From Tolypeutes matacus (Eukaryota; Chordata; Mammalia; Cingulata; Chlamyphoridae), in the NCBI GenBank assembly GCA_026826555.1, contig JAKSZT010053769.1:4308505-4372504 (forward strand): a stretch of DNA of 64,000 nt, read 5' to 3'. Shown piece after piece: positions 36,503-49,277 of the stretch. Made by a program: the position numbers and the translations under genes. Each line of letters opens with the position of its first letter. The first letter of the stretch is position 1. The notes below the pieces were generated by a model, which did no database searches, had not been told where the DNA came from, and saw nothing but the letters and a program-made list of their open reading frames with translations.

Positions 36503-36864
36503 TGTTAGGGATTGAATCATGTCCCACCCAAAGACTTGTTCAAATTCTAACTCCCAGTCCTGTGGCTGTGAACCCATTTGTAAATAGGATCTTTGAACTT
36601 CCTATTAAGTTGAGGCCAAACTGAATCAGAGTGGCCCTTAATCCAATAAGACTGGAGTTGAATATGACTCCTTTTAAGCAGAGGAGAATTGGGCATGGTA
36701 GGAGTAGGAGACAGAAGGAAACAGATGGCCATTTGACAGAAGTAGAAATTGAGTTATGGATTGTTGGCAAGCTGCCACCAGAATGCCAAAGACTTTGAAG
36801 AAAGCACGGCCTGCTGTCATTCAATCTGTGATATTTGTTATAGCAGCCCTGATAAACTAAGACA
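36503..36864 (+). repeat. 3' LTR of the MaLR provirus
   Basis: It reads TGTTAGGGATTGAATCATG through to GATAAACTAAGACA and is followed directly by the TSD TCTTC. It aligns with the 5' LTR except for the duplicated segment. Confidence 0.82.
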
Positions 36865-36869
36865 TCTTC

Positions 36870-37137
36870 TTTACTGACTAAGAGCTATTTGGGGAATGGA
36901 TCTATGTCTGAATCACCTTTAATCCCTAATAGTACTTACAAATAATAGCAACTCAAACATTTGCTGTGTAGATTGATGATTACGCATATTAGAAAAGGAG
37001 TCATAAATTCTTCTTTTAGCAACATTTAGACTAGTAGTAGGAAATAGTTATGATAAATTGATAACCAGTCCTTTGGGCAACTTCGATTGGATATCTATAG
37101 AGTTAGAGACTGGAATTGTTGACCCAATAGCTGCCTA
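36870..37137. other. Unique sequence
   Basis: Short unique spacer. Nothing was recognised. Confidence 0.4.
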
Positions 37138-37390
37138 TATATTTTTAAAAAAGTTTATTATAGAAAACTCAAGCCACACATATACAGAAGAGTATAATGA
37201 GCCCAATTTACTTATCACTCAGCTTCAACACTTATCCATTCCCGAGCAATATTATTTCATCTATAACTCTACTTAATCTCTCCAATCCCAGTCCAGATTA
37301 TTTTGAAGCCAATCCAAAACATCACTTCATTTCAGCTGTAAATATTTCAGTATGTTAAATGCATTTGAAATAATATTGCACTGAAAATTT
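37138..37390 (-). repeat. Old L1M-type 3'UTR fragment
   Basis: The block starts with 'tttttaaaaaagtttattatagaaaa' and continues with 'tatacagaagagtataatgagcccaa', 'catcactcagcttcaacacttatc' and 'aaatatttcagtatg'-like phrases. These are characteristic of the 3' end of old mammalian L1M elements in minus orientation. There is no coding part and no TSD. Confidence 0.6.
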
Positions 37391-38469
37391 TTTTAGGTTC
37401 TATGGAATTGTTTTCCTGAAAGGATAAAATATATCCTAATGTGTACTATGGTCAGAATTAATTGGCTGCATTGTATAAAGTTAAGTTAGGGACCTCTAGT
37501 AACTCACTATGAATCTTATGATGAAGCAGTTAATTGTGATGACTTAGCTATAGAATATAACATGATAGAAGAACTGAAAATACCAAAAAGAGAAGGTCCA
37601 TGTGTTCCTTGTCACTCTGAATTCAGTTACAACATTCCAAAGTGGAATTAATTTTTACAGACCATGCTCAATTTTGGTAATAAATTGTGTTTGCATACAC
37701 ATTAAATGATATCTAGTCTTGGATATGCCACAGGCATCACTTCCAATCCCCAGAAACCACTGTGAAAAGCCAGCTGGAGACAGGATCCTACATTCTTCTG
37801 TCCTCATGAATATCAATCTGTCAATACTGGAGTTTGGTTTCATGAAAGCACCATATTTCCCAAGTAACTCCTGAAATTCCTATTAAAAATCTCTTTGAAG
37901 ACATCATCTTTGTATTGCCATGACATTTGGTACAGTGTCTATAAGATACATAGGGGGTACTCAACAATCGTTTAGTGAATTGAATGGTAGGTGGAAAAAT
38001 GATAGTGGTTGGAAATCAGAGTAACAATAGGTACTTGAGGCAGTTCATAAAATAAGAGTTTTTGATTTTTAGAAAATACTAGCAGAAGCAGACATATTTC
38101 TGGCATGTGACAATAAGCAGAAGAAGGATGATAGGTTTTAAATATTACAGGGTCATCATATGTGTATACTCTGAATGGATTTACATGAAAGAGGTGTTTT
38201 TGAGATGAGTAATAGGAATATTGTGGCAGGTGGGAGTCTGGCTCCAAAGCTCTCTGAGGAACTTATGTTAATGGATATTCTTCCGACAAAGTCATGATAA
38301 ACATAGATTCCCACTGAAAACTTCTTTTGACCAAGGGTATATAGAGGTGACATGATCACTCACAATATTGTACTGGGAGGAAATGAGGAGAGAGTTCAAA
38401 ACTAATTTGTGATCTAGAAAAGTTCTCTGTGATAGTGTGGTCCCTGGGTACTTTAAATTTAACCTCATT
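37391..38469. other. Unique sequence, no gene seen
   Basis: AT-rich DNA. Open frames at 37655-37843 and 37972-38359 are short, overlapping and unrecognised. Confidence 0.4.
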
Positions 38470-39803
38470 GTTTTTTTTTAATTAGAGAAGTTGTAGGTAT
38501 TCAAAAAAATCATGCAGAAAATAGAGCATTCCCATCTACCCCCAGACATATGCAGTTTCCCCTATTATTAACAATTTTTATTAGTGTGGTACCTTTGTTA
38601 CAACTGATGAAACAATATTATTATAATTATGCTATTACCTATAGTCTATAGTTTGCATTAGGATTTACTGTTTGTGTGGTATAGTCCTATAGTTTAAAAA
38701 ATTATTTTAGTAACATATGTACTCCCTGAATTTCCCCTTTTAACCACTTACAAATACATAACTCAGTGGTGTTAATTATATCACAGTATTGTGCTATCTC
38801 CGCCATCTGTTACAAAAACTTATACATCATCCCAACAGAATCTCTATAACAACTAAGCATTAACTCCCCATTCCCTAACCCCACTCTGGCCCCTGGTAAC
38901 CTGTACTCTAGTTTCTGGGTCCATGAATTGGTTTATTCTAATTATTTCATATCAGTGAGATAATAAAATATTTATCTCTTTGTGTTTGGCTTATTTTACT
39001 CAACATGATGTCTTGAAGTTTCATTGATGTTCTCCTATATATCAGAACTCCATTCCTTTTTATGGCTGAATAACATTCCATTGTATGTATATACCACATT
39101 TTGCTTATCCATTCAGCTGTTGATGGATTCTTGCTTTGCTTCTATTTTTGGGAAATAGATTCTTGCCTTGCTTCCATTTTTTTGGGAAATTGTGATATGC
39201 TACTATGAACATAGGTGTGCAAATATCTGTTCAAGTCCCTACTTTCGATTATTTTGGTTATATACCTTTCTGAGGAACTGTCAAACTGTCTTCTGCCAAC
39301 AATGTGTGATTGCTTCCTAATACTCCAAATTCTTGATAACACATGTAATTTTCTGTGTTATAAATGGGTATGAAATGGAAATATGTCATTGTGGGATTGA
39401 TTTTTATTTCCCTAATGGCTAATGATGTTTAGCACCTTTTTCTGTGCTTTTTGGCTATTTGTGTATCATTTTTTGAGAAATGTCTAAGTCTTTTGTCCAG
39501 TTTTTTCACTTGTGTTGCCTTTTTATTGTTGAGTTGTATGATTTATTTATATAATCTGGATATTAAACCCTTATCAGATATATGGTTTCCAAATATTTTC
39601 TTCTATTGAGTAGGTTGTCTTTTTACTTTCATGATAAAGTCCTTTGATGATTAATTTTTAAAAATTTTGATGAGGTCCCATTTAGCTATTTTTGTTTTGT
39701 TGCCTGTGCTTTCAGTGTAAAGTCAAAGAAACTATTGCCTAACACAATTTCCTGAAGATGATTCCCTGTATTTTCTTCTAGCAGTTTTATAGCGCTGTTT
39801 CTT

Positions 39804-42557
39804 TCTTTCTTTTTTTTTTTTTACATTATTTTTTTTTACTTTTTAAAAAATTTTTTTATTGTGGGTAAAAATCAAAATTTTCACAATGCATACCAACATT
39901 TGCAAAATGATATATAAATATATATGCATATATGTGCATTTGCTTACAAAAATGTTATTTATATATATATATAAATATATTTTAAGAGGTGCTTAGATTA
40001 CCCAAAATATTACAGGGAACCCACTGGGATTCCCATGTTGCCCACCTCCCACACCTCCCACCACATCCCACACAAACATCTCCCACAAGTGTGGCCCACC
40101 ACCCTCAATGGACTTACACATCCTGGGGCCTTGCCACCAACCATACACCACAGTTCACACCGTAGACCACACTCTCTCCCACACAGTTCTGAGTGGTGTG
40201 TACTGATTTAAAACGCCTACATCCGTTGCCACAACGGTACTCAGGACAACCTCCAAATCCCAAAGAAGCCCCTGTATTTCAACTGCTCATCCCCTCCCTG
40301 CCCCAAAAGTGTCAAGTGGCCACTGGCTCCACCTCATTATTATAATTTCTTCCATTGCTAGAATCACCATATGTGAACAACAGAATACCATCAAGTCCAC
40401 TCTAGTCCAAAGTTCTTCCCCCAATCCTGAGGGGACTGGGATGGTGATGTCCACTCCAACTCCAAGTGAGAGAGGGCTTATATCCCATGGATATGGTGGG
40501 TGGGATTATCCTGCCTGCAGATGCAGGCCCTCTCCATTCCTTGGGATGGCCATTGCCCATCGTTGTCTCCTCGCCAGGTGACTTGGATGAGTCCATAGAG
40601 CTGTAGGGTAGGAGTTGCGGCACCACTGAGATTCCACGCACACCTGGCACATAGGTAGGCCAGAGGCTCCAGTCTCTGGAAGTATACCTAAAAACTTCAG
40701 CATCACATATAGGTTTGAATAGAAGGGACTGAAGAACCATGTGCAGGGAGGACTTATTTGAGTCCAATTCTGTCACTCTCAGGAGCACAGATTCCAAAAT
40801 AGAACCCACTGATAAGGCATCAGTCTCTGGGTCTATCCCCACTTATATAGGACCTGGGTGTCTCTAGAGCTCTCAGGAGCCCCTCTGTGTGGGGTGATAG
40901 GCACTTAGATGTTCTATGAGCTCCTACTGAGGTGTGCGTAAGAGTTACCTCTGGGATGATCTCCCGACTCTCTTTGAAGTCTCTTAGCCACTTGAACTCA
41001 TTTGTCTTTATCTTTCCCCCCTTTAATTCAAGGTCTTTTTCCAGTTGTGTTGCCAGTTGGCACTTGGTATTAATCCCTCGTTGCCAGGGAGGCTCATCCC
41101 CGGGAGTCATGTCCCACTTTGGGGGGAAGGTAATGCAATCATATGCTGAGTTTGGCTTAGAGAGAGGCCACATTTGAGCAACAAGGAGGCTCTCAGGTGG
41201 CAACCCTTAGGCACCCCACAACTGCAGGCTAAGTCTCAGTTACAAGAGCAAAGACTCACAAGGGTAGTCATCAATAAAAAGAACACATCAGTGGGTCATC
41301 CTCTTTTGACAGACACTGTCCCTGCACTCAGAGGACTATTGCTGCTCCCTTGGAGACTGTGGCAGAGCTCTCCAGGCTAGGAATTCAGATTCCCTCATTT
41401 ATTGTGTGATTGTCCACCCATCGTGACTATGCCCCATCTTTTGATCTTTTGAACGATTTTGTATATCTTTCATGTATATTCGGATGAACTAATTCCCATG
41501 AACCCCCCCTCCCAGGCACCCCCCACCAGTAATTCCCTGCAGTACCCATTGTAACCCTTCTGTGATCCAAATCCTCCATGAACATGTAGTCCATAAAATA
41601 ATCAAATACACTTACTAGGAAAAAGAAACAAGTATGATAAACTTACATGCAAGAGACAAACATAAGGAAAATCAGGGTAAAAAAAAAAAGAAAAGAGAAG
41701 GAAAAAAAACAAATAATCAAACAAAAAACAAATCAAAATAAAATATAATTAGTGGATTGGGACATTCAAAAAATGGGCAAAAAGGCAAAGGAAATGCCTT
41801 TAAAATATATATATATTCATTTTTTTTTTCCTTTCTCTTTTCTTTTCTTTCCTTCCTTTTATCAATGTGTTATAGGATGTCTGGTGTGCCGTGACACCTT
41901 CCCCCTCTCAATCCCCATTGTCTCCCAATTTTTCATTTAATTTTCAAAGAAATTTTAAGTCACAGCAAAGTCACACATGGAGTGCCAGAGACTCCCAGAT
42001 ACCAAACCACCCCCCCTTCCCCACCCCATATTAACCCCCCCTTATTTTTTTGGATGTTAGCATTGTTATAACTGTTATACAGATAGCAAAATATAGCAAC
42101 TAAACATTGTCAATGATTTACAGTATAGTTTACAATTTAGACGATACAGTTTAATAATTTCGATGATATTTACCATGTCCTGTGTCCATTACTGTAAGGT
42201 AATGAAAAACCTTCCCCATGACCACCAAACACCCCATTAGATCTTGACTGTTCCCTTCCCCCCAGCCCCCCAGGGCCCATGATACTACCCTCTCCTGACC
42301 CATGGAATGTCAAGATTCACAGTTACATGCCCTGGGGATTTGAACCTGCCCTTCCTAATCCACCCACCCGCCAGTGCTGCACCACCAAACCCAGGAACAC
42401 CACCACACATCTGCCCCATCTCCCAACATGCAACCACACTCTATCCCTTTACCATAGATTATGTCCATATGGGTCATGGCTCAAAGCGTGCTCTTCTCTT
42501 ACTCTCCTTTGTTAACCTATCTTTCAGAAAATGGTTCTCAGAGACTGCTCACTTTCC
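39804..42557 (-). other. L1-D 3'UTR (2.75 kb)
   Basis: This is the region between the ORF2 stop and the poly(A) tract. It contains C-rich blocks (about 42000-42040, 42240-42290), an A-rich segment (41640-41750) and a terminal AT-rich segment ending, on the minus strand, in ACCCACAATAAAAAAA, which supplies an AATAAA signal. The terminal 110 bp recur in plus orientation at 49278-49391 and confirm the true 3' end. It is much longer than the few hundred bases usual for human L1. Confidence 0.75.
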
Positions 42558-45500
42558 TCAGTTCAGATCAGTGAGGTCATATACATATTCATCCTTCAGT
42601 GCCTGGCTTGCTTCACTCAACATTAGGTCTTTAAGATTCATCCACGTTATTCCATGTGTTAGCACTTTGTTCCTTCTTACAGCTGAGTAATATTCCATTG
42701 TATGTACGTACCACATTTTGCTTATCCATTCTTCTGTTGATGGGCAGCGGGGCTGATTCCAACTTTTGGCAATGGTGAACAATGCCGCTATGAACATTGG
42801 TGTGCATATATCTGTTTGTGTCTTTGCTTTCAGTTCTTCTGGGTATATACCCAGCAGTGGAATTGCTGGATCATACGGAAGATCTATTGTTAGTTTTCTG
42901 AGGAACCTCCAAACTGTCCTCCACAGTGGCTGGACCATACCACAGTCCCACCAGCAGTGGATGAGGGTTCCTATTCCTCCACATCCTCTCCAACATTTAG
43001 TGTTTCCTGTTTTTTTAATAGCTGCCATTCTGATGGGTGTAAGATTGTATCTCACTGTAGTTTTGATTTGCATTTCCCTGATAGCAAGAGATGTTGAGCA
43101 TTTTTTTCATGTGCTTTTTAGCCATTTGTATTTCTTCCTTGGAGAAGTGTCTTTTCAGGTCACTTGCCCATTTTTTAAATGGGTTGTTTTTCCTTTTATT
43201 TTCGAGGTGAAGGATTTCTTTATATATGCAAGATATTAGGCTTCTATCAGATATATGGTTGCCGAATATTTTTTCCCATTGGGTAGGCTGCCTTTTTATT
43301 TTCTTAATAACATCCTTTGAGGTGCAGAAGTTTTTAATTTTGAGGAGATCCCATTTATCTATTGAATTTTCTCTTGCTGCTCGTGCTTTGGCTGTGAAGT
43401 TCATGAAACCATTTCCTATTACAAGGTCCTGTAGATGCTTCCCTACATTATCTTCCAAGGTCTTTATGGTTTTGGCTCTTATATTTAGATCTTTGATCCA
43501 TTTGAGTTGATTTTTGTATAAGGTGTGAGATGGTATTCTTCTCTCATTCTTTTGGATATAGATATCCAGTTCTCCAAGCACCACTTGTTAAAGAGGCCAT
43601 TCTCTCCCAACTGAGTGGGCTTGGTGGCCTTGTCCAATATCAGATGACTGTATATGCGAGGATCTATATCAGAACTCTCAATTCAGTTCCATTGGTCAGT
43701 AGGTCTATCCTTGTGCCAATACCACGCAGTTTTGATCACTGTAGCTTTGTAGTATGTTTTAAAGTCAGGTAGTGTGATACCTCCAACTTCATTTTTCCTT
43801 TTCAATATATCTTTGGCAATTCGGGGCCTCTTGCCTCTCCAAATATATTTTGTGGTTAGTTTTTCCAGTTCCTTAAAAAATATAGTGTTGACTTTTATTG
43901 GGATTGCATTAAATCTGTAGATTAGTTTGGGTAGGATAGACATCTTGATGATGTTTAGTCTTCCTATCCATGAACAGGGAATATTTTTCCATTTATTTAA
44001 GTCTTCTTTGATTTCCTTTAACAGTGTTGTGTAGTTTTCTGTATATAAGTCCTTTACATCTTTAGTTAAATTTATTCCTAGGTATTTGATTCTTTTATTT
44101 ACTATTGTAAATGGTATTTTTTTCCTGATTTCCTCCTCAGATTGTTTGTTATTGGTGTACAGAAATGCTACTGATTTTTGAGCGTTGATCTTATAGCCTG
44201 CAACATTACTGAACTCCTTTATGAGTTCTAGAAGCCTTGTTGTCGATTTCTCAGGGCTTTCTATGTATAGGATCATGTCATCTGCAAATAATGAAATTTT
44301 TACTTCTTCTTTTCCAATCTGGATGCCTTTTATGTCCTTTTCTTGTCTCAGTGCTTGTGCAAGTACTTTTAAGACAATGTTAAATAGGAGTGGTGATAGT
44401 GGGCATCCTTGTCTTGTTCCTGATCTCAGAGGGAAGGCTTTTAGGATTTCACCGTTGAAAATGATGTTAGCTTTGGGTTTTTCATATATACCCTTTATCA
44501 TTTTCAGAAAATTTCCATCTATTCCTATCTTTTGTAGTGTTTTTATGAGGAAAGAGTGCTGTATTTTGTCGAATGCTTTTTCTGCATCCATAGAGATGAT
44601 CATGTGATTTTTTTCTTTCAATCTGTTTATGTGGTGTATTACATTGATTGATTTTCTTATATTGAACCATTCTTGCATACCCAGGATGAAACCCTGTTAG
44701 TCATGGTGTATAATCCTTTTGATATGTTGTTGAATGCGATTAGCAAGTATTTTGTTAAGGATTTTAGCATCTAGGTTCATTAGAGAAATTGGTCTGTAAT
44801 TTTCCTTTCTTGTGGTATCTTTATTTGGTTTTGGTATTAGGGTAATGTTGGCATCATAGAATGAGTTATGTAATATTCCTTCTACTTCTATTTTTTGGAA
44901 GAGCTTAAGTAGAATTGGTGTTAGCTCTTTCCGGAATGTTTGGTAGAATTCAGCTGTGAAGCCATCTGGTCCTGGACTCTTCTTAGTTGGGAGGCTTTTA
45001 ATGACTGAGTCTATCTCTTTACTTGTAATTGGACTGTTGAGTTCATCTATTTCTTCTTTCATCAATGTCGGCTGTTTGTGGGTTTCTAGAAACTTGTCCA
45101 TTTCCTCTAAATTGTCATTCTTGTTGGCATATAATTTTTCAAAGTATCCTTTTATGATACTCTTTATTTCTGTGGGGTCAGTAGTGATATCACCTTGCTA
45201 ATTCCTTCTTTTATGTATTTGCATCTGTTCTCTCTTTTTCTTTGTTAGTCTGGCTAAGAGTTTGTCAATTTTGTTGATATTCTCAAAGAACCAGCTTTTG
45301 GTTTTGTTTATTGTTTCCAGTGCTTTCATATTCTCTATTTCATTTAGTGCTGCTCTAATTTTGTTATTTCCTTCTTTCTACTTCCTTTAGGTTTAGTTTG
45401 TTGTTGTTTTTCCAATTCCTCCAAGTGTGCAGTTAGGTCTTCAATTTTAGCTCTTTCTTCTTTTTTTTAATATATGAATTTATGGCTATGAACTTCCCTC

Positions 45501-46386
45501 TCAGAACTGCTTTCGCTGCATCCCATAGATTTTGATATGTTGTGTTGTCATTTTCATTAGTTTCAAGGTAGTTACTGATTTCTTTTGAAATTTCCTCTTT
45601 GACCCACTGTTTGTCTAAGAGTGTGTTGTTTAACTTCCATATCCTTGTGCCTAACCTGTTTCTCAGGCCCTTAGTGATTTCCAACTTCATTCTGTTGTAG
45701 TCAGAAAAATTACTTTGTATAATCTCAATCTTTCTGAATTCATTGAGAGTTGTTCTGTGGCCTAGCATGTGGTCTATTTTGGAGTATGTTCCATGTGCAC
45801 TCGAGAAGAATGTAAATCCCGCTGTATTTGGGTGTAGTGTTCTGTATATGTCTATTAAGTCCAGGTCTTCTAATGTATTGTTGAGTGCCTTAGTTTCTTT
45901 ATTGATTCTCTGTCCAGATGTTCTGTCTAATGATGATAGTGGTGTGTTGAAGTCCCCTGCTATAATTGTAGAGGCATTTATTTCTCCTCTTAATTTTTCC
46001 AGAGTTTGTCGCACGTATTTTGAGGCACCTCGATTAGGTGCGTAAATGTTGATGATTATTCTCTCTTCTTGAGAGATTACTCCTTTTACTAATATGTAGT
46101 GTCCGTCTTTGTCTCTTACAATTGTTTTGCATTTAAAGTCTATTTTGTCTGTTATTAGAATAGCTACTCCTACCCTTTTTTGACTATTGTTAGCTTGTAA
46201 AATGGTTTTCCAGCCATTCACTTTCAGCCTCCTTGAATCCCTGGGCCGAAGGTGGGTTTCTTGTAGACAGCAGATAGATGGATCATATTTTCTTATCCAT
46301 TCTGCCAATCTGTGTCTTTTGATTGGTGAATTTAATCCATTAACATTCAGTGTTATTACTCGTAATGAATTTCTTACTTCAACCAT
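42558..46386 (-). pseudogene. L1-D ORF2 (endonuclease-reverse transcriptase), nearly complete
   Basis: The frame opens at 46386 with [19 protein letters not shown]. The endonuclease domain (45433-46386, 317 residues) keeps the motifs [24 protein letters not shown] and SKIDHMLGH. The reverse transcriptase (44697-45101 and 43683-44678) keeps [10 protein letters not shown] and the catalytic [10 protein letters not shown]. The C-terminal region (43015-43584, 42558-43073) keeps the Cys-rich CWRGCGG-CWWDCG stretch and ends at 42558. Lesions: stops at 44697 and 43683, and frame changes between 45101 and 45433, near 43584 and near 43075. Confidence 0.92.
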
Positions 46387-46408
46387 TTGTTCTTTGGGTT
46401 AATGTATG

Positions 46409-47432
46409 TCATATGTTGTTTTGTTTCTCTTTTTGTCTTTTCAGTTGTTTTTCAACTCTCCTCCAACTCTCTCTCCCTTGATTTTTCCTTTCAACTTGTA
46501 GAGATTCCTTTAGTATTTCTTGAAGTGCTGGTTTCTTCTTGACACACTCTCTTAATTTCTGTTTATCTGTGAATATTTTGAACTCTCCATCATTTTTGAA
46601 TGCCAATTTTGCTGGATAGAGAATTCATGGCTGGAAGTTTTTTTTCTTTTAGTGTTTTGACTATGTCATACCACTGTCTTCTTGCCTCCATGGTTTCAGC
46701 TGAGAAATCAGCACTTAATCTTATTGTGCTTCCCTTGTATGTGATGGTTCTCTTTTCTCTTGCTGCTTTGAGTATTTTCTCTTTGTCTTGAGCATTGGAC
46801 ATTTTGACAAGTATATGTCTTGAAGTTGGCCTGTTGGGATTTATACTATTTGGGGTGCGCTGTGCTTCCTGGATCTGCACATCCATCTCTCTCAATAGAG
46901 TTGGGAAGTTTTCAGCCATTATTTCCTTCAACACTCCTTCTGTTCCCTTTCCCTTCTCTTCTCCTTCTCGGATGCCCATAATGCCTATGTTTGTGTGTTT
47001 TGTATTATCGGTTAATTCCCTGAGTCCATGCTGGATTTTTTCTATCTTTTTGTCTATCTGTTCTACAATCTCTTTGATTTCAGCTGTATTGTCTTCCATA
47101 TCACTAATTCTTTCCTCTGCCTGTTCAAATCTGCTGCCATGTGAGTCCAGCGTCTTTTTCATTTCTTGGCTTGTGCCATTGTTCACCATCATATCCATTA
47201 CCTTTTTAGGCATGTTTGCTATTTCTTCAGTATGTTCTCCCAGTGATTTCTTTATATTCTTAATCTCTTCCTTTAGTTCTTTAAGTTGGTCCATGATATT
47301 TGTTTGGATAGCTTTGATTAGTTGTTTGATGTTCTGCATTGCTTCCTGGTTTTTATTTTGTGCATTGGACTGGTCCATGTTTTCCAGTTTCTCAGAGTCA
47401 TTTGTATTTTTCTGTTGCCCTCTGGTCATCAT
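46409..47432 (-). pseudogene. L1-D ORF1 (RNA-binding chaperone), one frameshift
   Basis: It starts at 47432 (MMTRGQQKNTNDSEKL). Residues 1 to about 140 are a charged, heptad-rich coiled coil expected to trimerise. The RNA-recognition part follows, with RHILVKMSNAQDKEKILKAA near residue 210, then the start of the C-terminal domain (STIRLSADFSAETMEARRQW). The frame ends at 46590, and the C-terminus (46409-46606, ending in RQKEKQNNI) continues in another frame, so one indel near 46600 separates an otherwise complete ORF1. The antisense open frame at 46795-47442 is its shadow. Confidence 0.92.
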
Positions 47433-48027
47433 ATTATCTTGATGGGTTTGTTCAGTTGATTAGCTTTTCTCTATGCTCTAGAATTTTATTTAGCAGGCAG
47501 CCAGATCGATGTCTAAAAATAAAAAATACCCTTCCCTGTCCTCCAACAGAACCCTCCCCCTTTTCGGAAGTGTCCCTTCTTCCTGGATCCGCAGCAGCCT
47601 GGGTCTTATCCCTGGGTCACTAGGGAAATCAGCTCCGTTCCCCAACCAGAATCCCCCCTCCGGTTCACCGGGTGCTGATTAGCTTGGTTGTTCTGTTCAC
47701 ACAAGGTCCAAGGGGCGCCAGGCAGCCAGATCCCCAGAAAATAAAACTTTTTTGCCCTGCTTGCGGCTCCAAATGGCCGTTTTATTTTATTTTATTTTTC
47801 CTCCCTAACCGTGGGGCTCAGCCGTCTGTGCCAACCACCACTGGCAGCCTTAAAACTCACGAATCTCTACCATTCCATCCATGCCGTTGATCCGCGCAGA
47901 TAGATGTCCCAAGCTTCTCACTCCAAGTGTGCACAGCACAGTCCCCCGGGCAGGACCCCGTCCACAATCCGCCTTGTTCTGGGAGCTTGCAGTGTGTGCC
48001 CTCCTACACTAACACCATCTTGGCCCC
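47433..48027 (-). other. L1-D 5'UTR
   Basis: These ~595 bp between the TSD and the ORF1 start are GC-richer than the ORFs and include 'gttcaccgggtgctg' and 'ggctcagccgtctgtg', shared with the 5'UTR of L1-B. By position this should carry the internal RNA polymerase II promoter of the element. Confidence 0.7.
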
Positions 48028-49277
48028 GCGCTGTTTCTTATATTTAGGTTTTGGATCCATTTTGAGTTGACTTTTGTATATGGTAGAAGATAGGTGTCAT
48101 CCTTCGTTCTTTTGCATATGGGTATCCAGTTTTCTCAGCACCATTTGTTGAGGAAACTATCCTTTCTCAGTCATTTTACTTCATACCCTTGTCCAAAAAT
48201 CAGTCGGCCTTGAACATGAAGGTTAATTTCTGAACCCTTAATTCAATTCCACTGGTCTATTCCTCTCCTTGTGCCAGTACCATGATATTTTTAATTTATT
48301 AGAGAAATTGTGAGCTTACAAAACAATCATGCATAACACACAGGATTCCCATACATTGCCCCACCACCAACACCTTACATTGTTGTGACACATTTATTAC
48401 AAATGATGAAATAACATTGTCATAATAGTACTGCTATCTATAGTCCATAACTTATATTTACTGTATTTTTTCCACAAACAATCCTATTATTAACACTATG
48501 TATTAGTATTGTATTTTTGTTATAGCTCATGAGAGAACGTTCTCATATTTTTACTGTTAGCCACAGTCCATGATCCACCATGGAGATCACTAGGGTCAGT
48601 GTGGGTTGTTCATCTGTTTCTAGGAATTTTTCCATTTTGTCTACACTGTCTAGTTTGTTGGCATACAGTTGTTCATAGTATCCTCTTATGGTCTCTTTTG
48701 TTTCTGTGGGATCAGTAGTAATGTCATCACCCCCGCCCATATCTGATTTTATTTATTTGCTTCTTCTCTCTTCTTTTCTGTTAGTCTAGCTAAGGTTTGT
48801 CAATTTTGCTTATCTTCTTGAAGAACCAACTTTTAGTTTGTTGATTCTCCTATTGTTTTTTTGTTCTCAATTTCACTTATATTTGCTTTAATCTTTGTTA
48901 TTTCTTTCCTTCTGCTTACTTTCAGATTAGTTTGCTGTTCTTTTCCTAGATCCTCCAGGTGTGCAGTTAGGTCTTTGATTTTTAGCTCTTTCTTATTTTT
49001 TAATGTAAGCATTTAGGGCTATAAATTTCCCTTTCAGCAGTGCCTTCACTTATTCCCATATGTTTTGATATGTTGTGTTCTGTTTTCATTTGTCTCGAGA
49101 TATTTGTTGATTTCTCTTACATTTTCATCTTTGACCCATGGACTATCTAAGAGTGTATTATTTAATCTCTCTATATTTATGAAGTTTCCCTTTTTCCCTT
49201 ATTCCATAATTAATTTCTAGTTTCATTACATTGTGATCAGAGAAAATGCTTTGTATAATTTCAGTCTTTTAAAATTT

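Larger units (their letters stand above)
34550..36864 (+). mobile_element. MaLR (MLT1-type) provirus with both LTRs and 5-bp TSD
   Basis: A perfect TCTTC duplication at 34545-34549 and 36865-36869 brackets an element that begins TGTTGTGGATTGAATCATG and ends AACTAAGACA. The 5' LTR is 34550 to about 34995, the internal region about 34996-36502, and the 3' LTR 36503-36864. The internal region matches MaLR internal sequence in phrases such as 'gagtggggtgttgctgtaac', 'gaattgggtaatgggtta' and 'gacattaaaggcaattctcgg', and keeps only short open frames. A purine-rich 'aaagggcagg' precedes the 3' LTR as expected of a polypurine tract. MaLR elements are non-autonomous, mobilised by ERVL-type enzymes. 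This copy is decayed. Confidence 0.9.
39804..48027 (-). mobile_element. Full-length LINE-1, 8.2 kb, with 12-bp TSD (L1-D)
   Basis: The perfect repeats GCGCTGTTTCTT at 39792-39803 and 48028-48039 flank the element, and the disrupted older L1 reads straight across the site. The left edge shows the poly(A) tail as T-runs; the right edge is the 5' end, reading GGGGCCAAGATGG. Order on the minus strand: 5'UTR (47433-48027), ORF1 (46409-47432), ORF2 (42558-46386), 3'UTR (39804-42557). A 22-bp gap separates the ORFs. The insertion point, TTTCTT/AT on the plus strand, is a plausible L1 endonuclease site. It is the youngest large L1 here, but both ORFs carry lesions, so it is inactive. Confidence 0.93.

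Noticed and set aside
34550..36864. Single-copy gene with small exons (open frames at 35160-35643)
   Set aside because: The whole interval is bracketed by LTRs and a TSD and matches MaLR internal sequence; the frames are short remnants.
40402..41203. Overlapping open frames on both strands (146, 127 and 90 codons)
   Set aside because: They lie in the L1-D 3'UTR, overlap in several frames and have no recognisable domain; parts of the same sequence recur as non-coding 3'UTR fragments.
46795..47442. 215-codon open frame on the plus strand
   Set aside because: It lies exactly antisense to L1-D ORF1 (46409-47432). Its hydrophobic translation is the complement of the coiled-coil-coding strand, and similar shadows appear opposite other L1 ORFs (for example 17403-17768).
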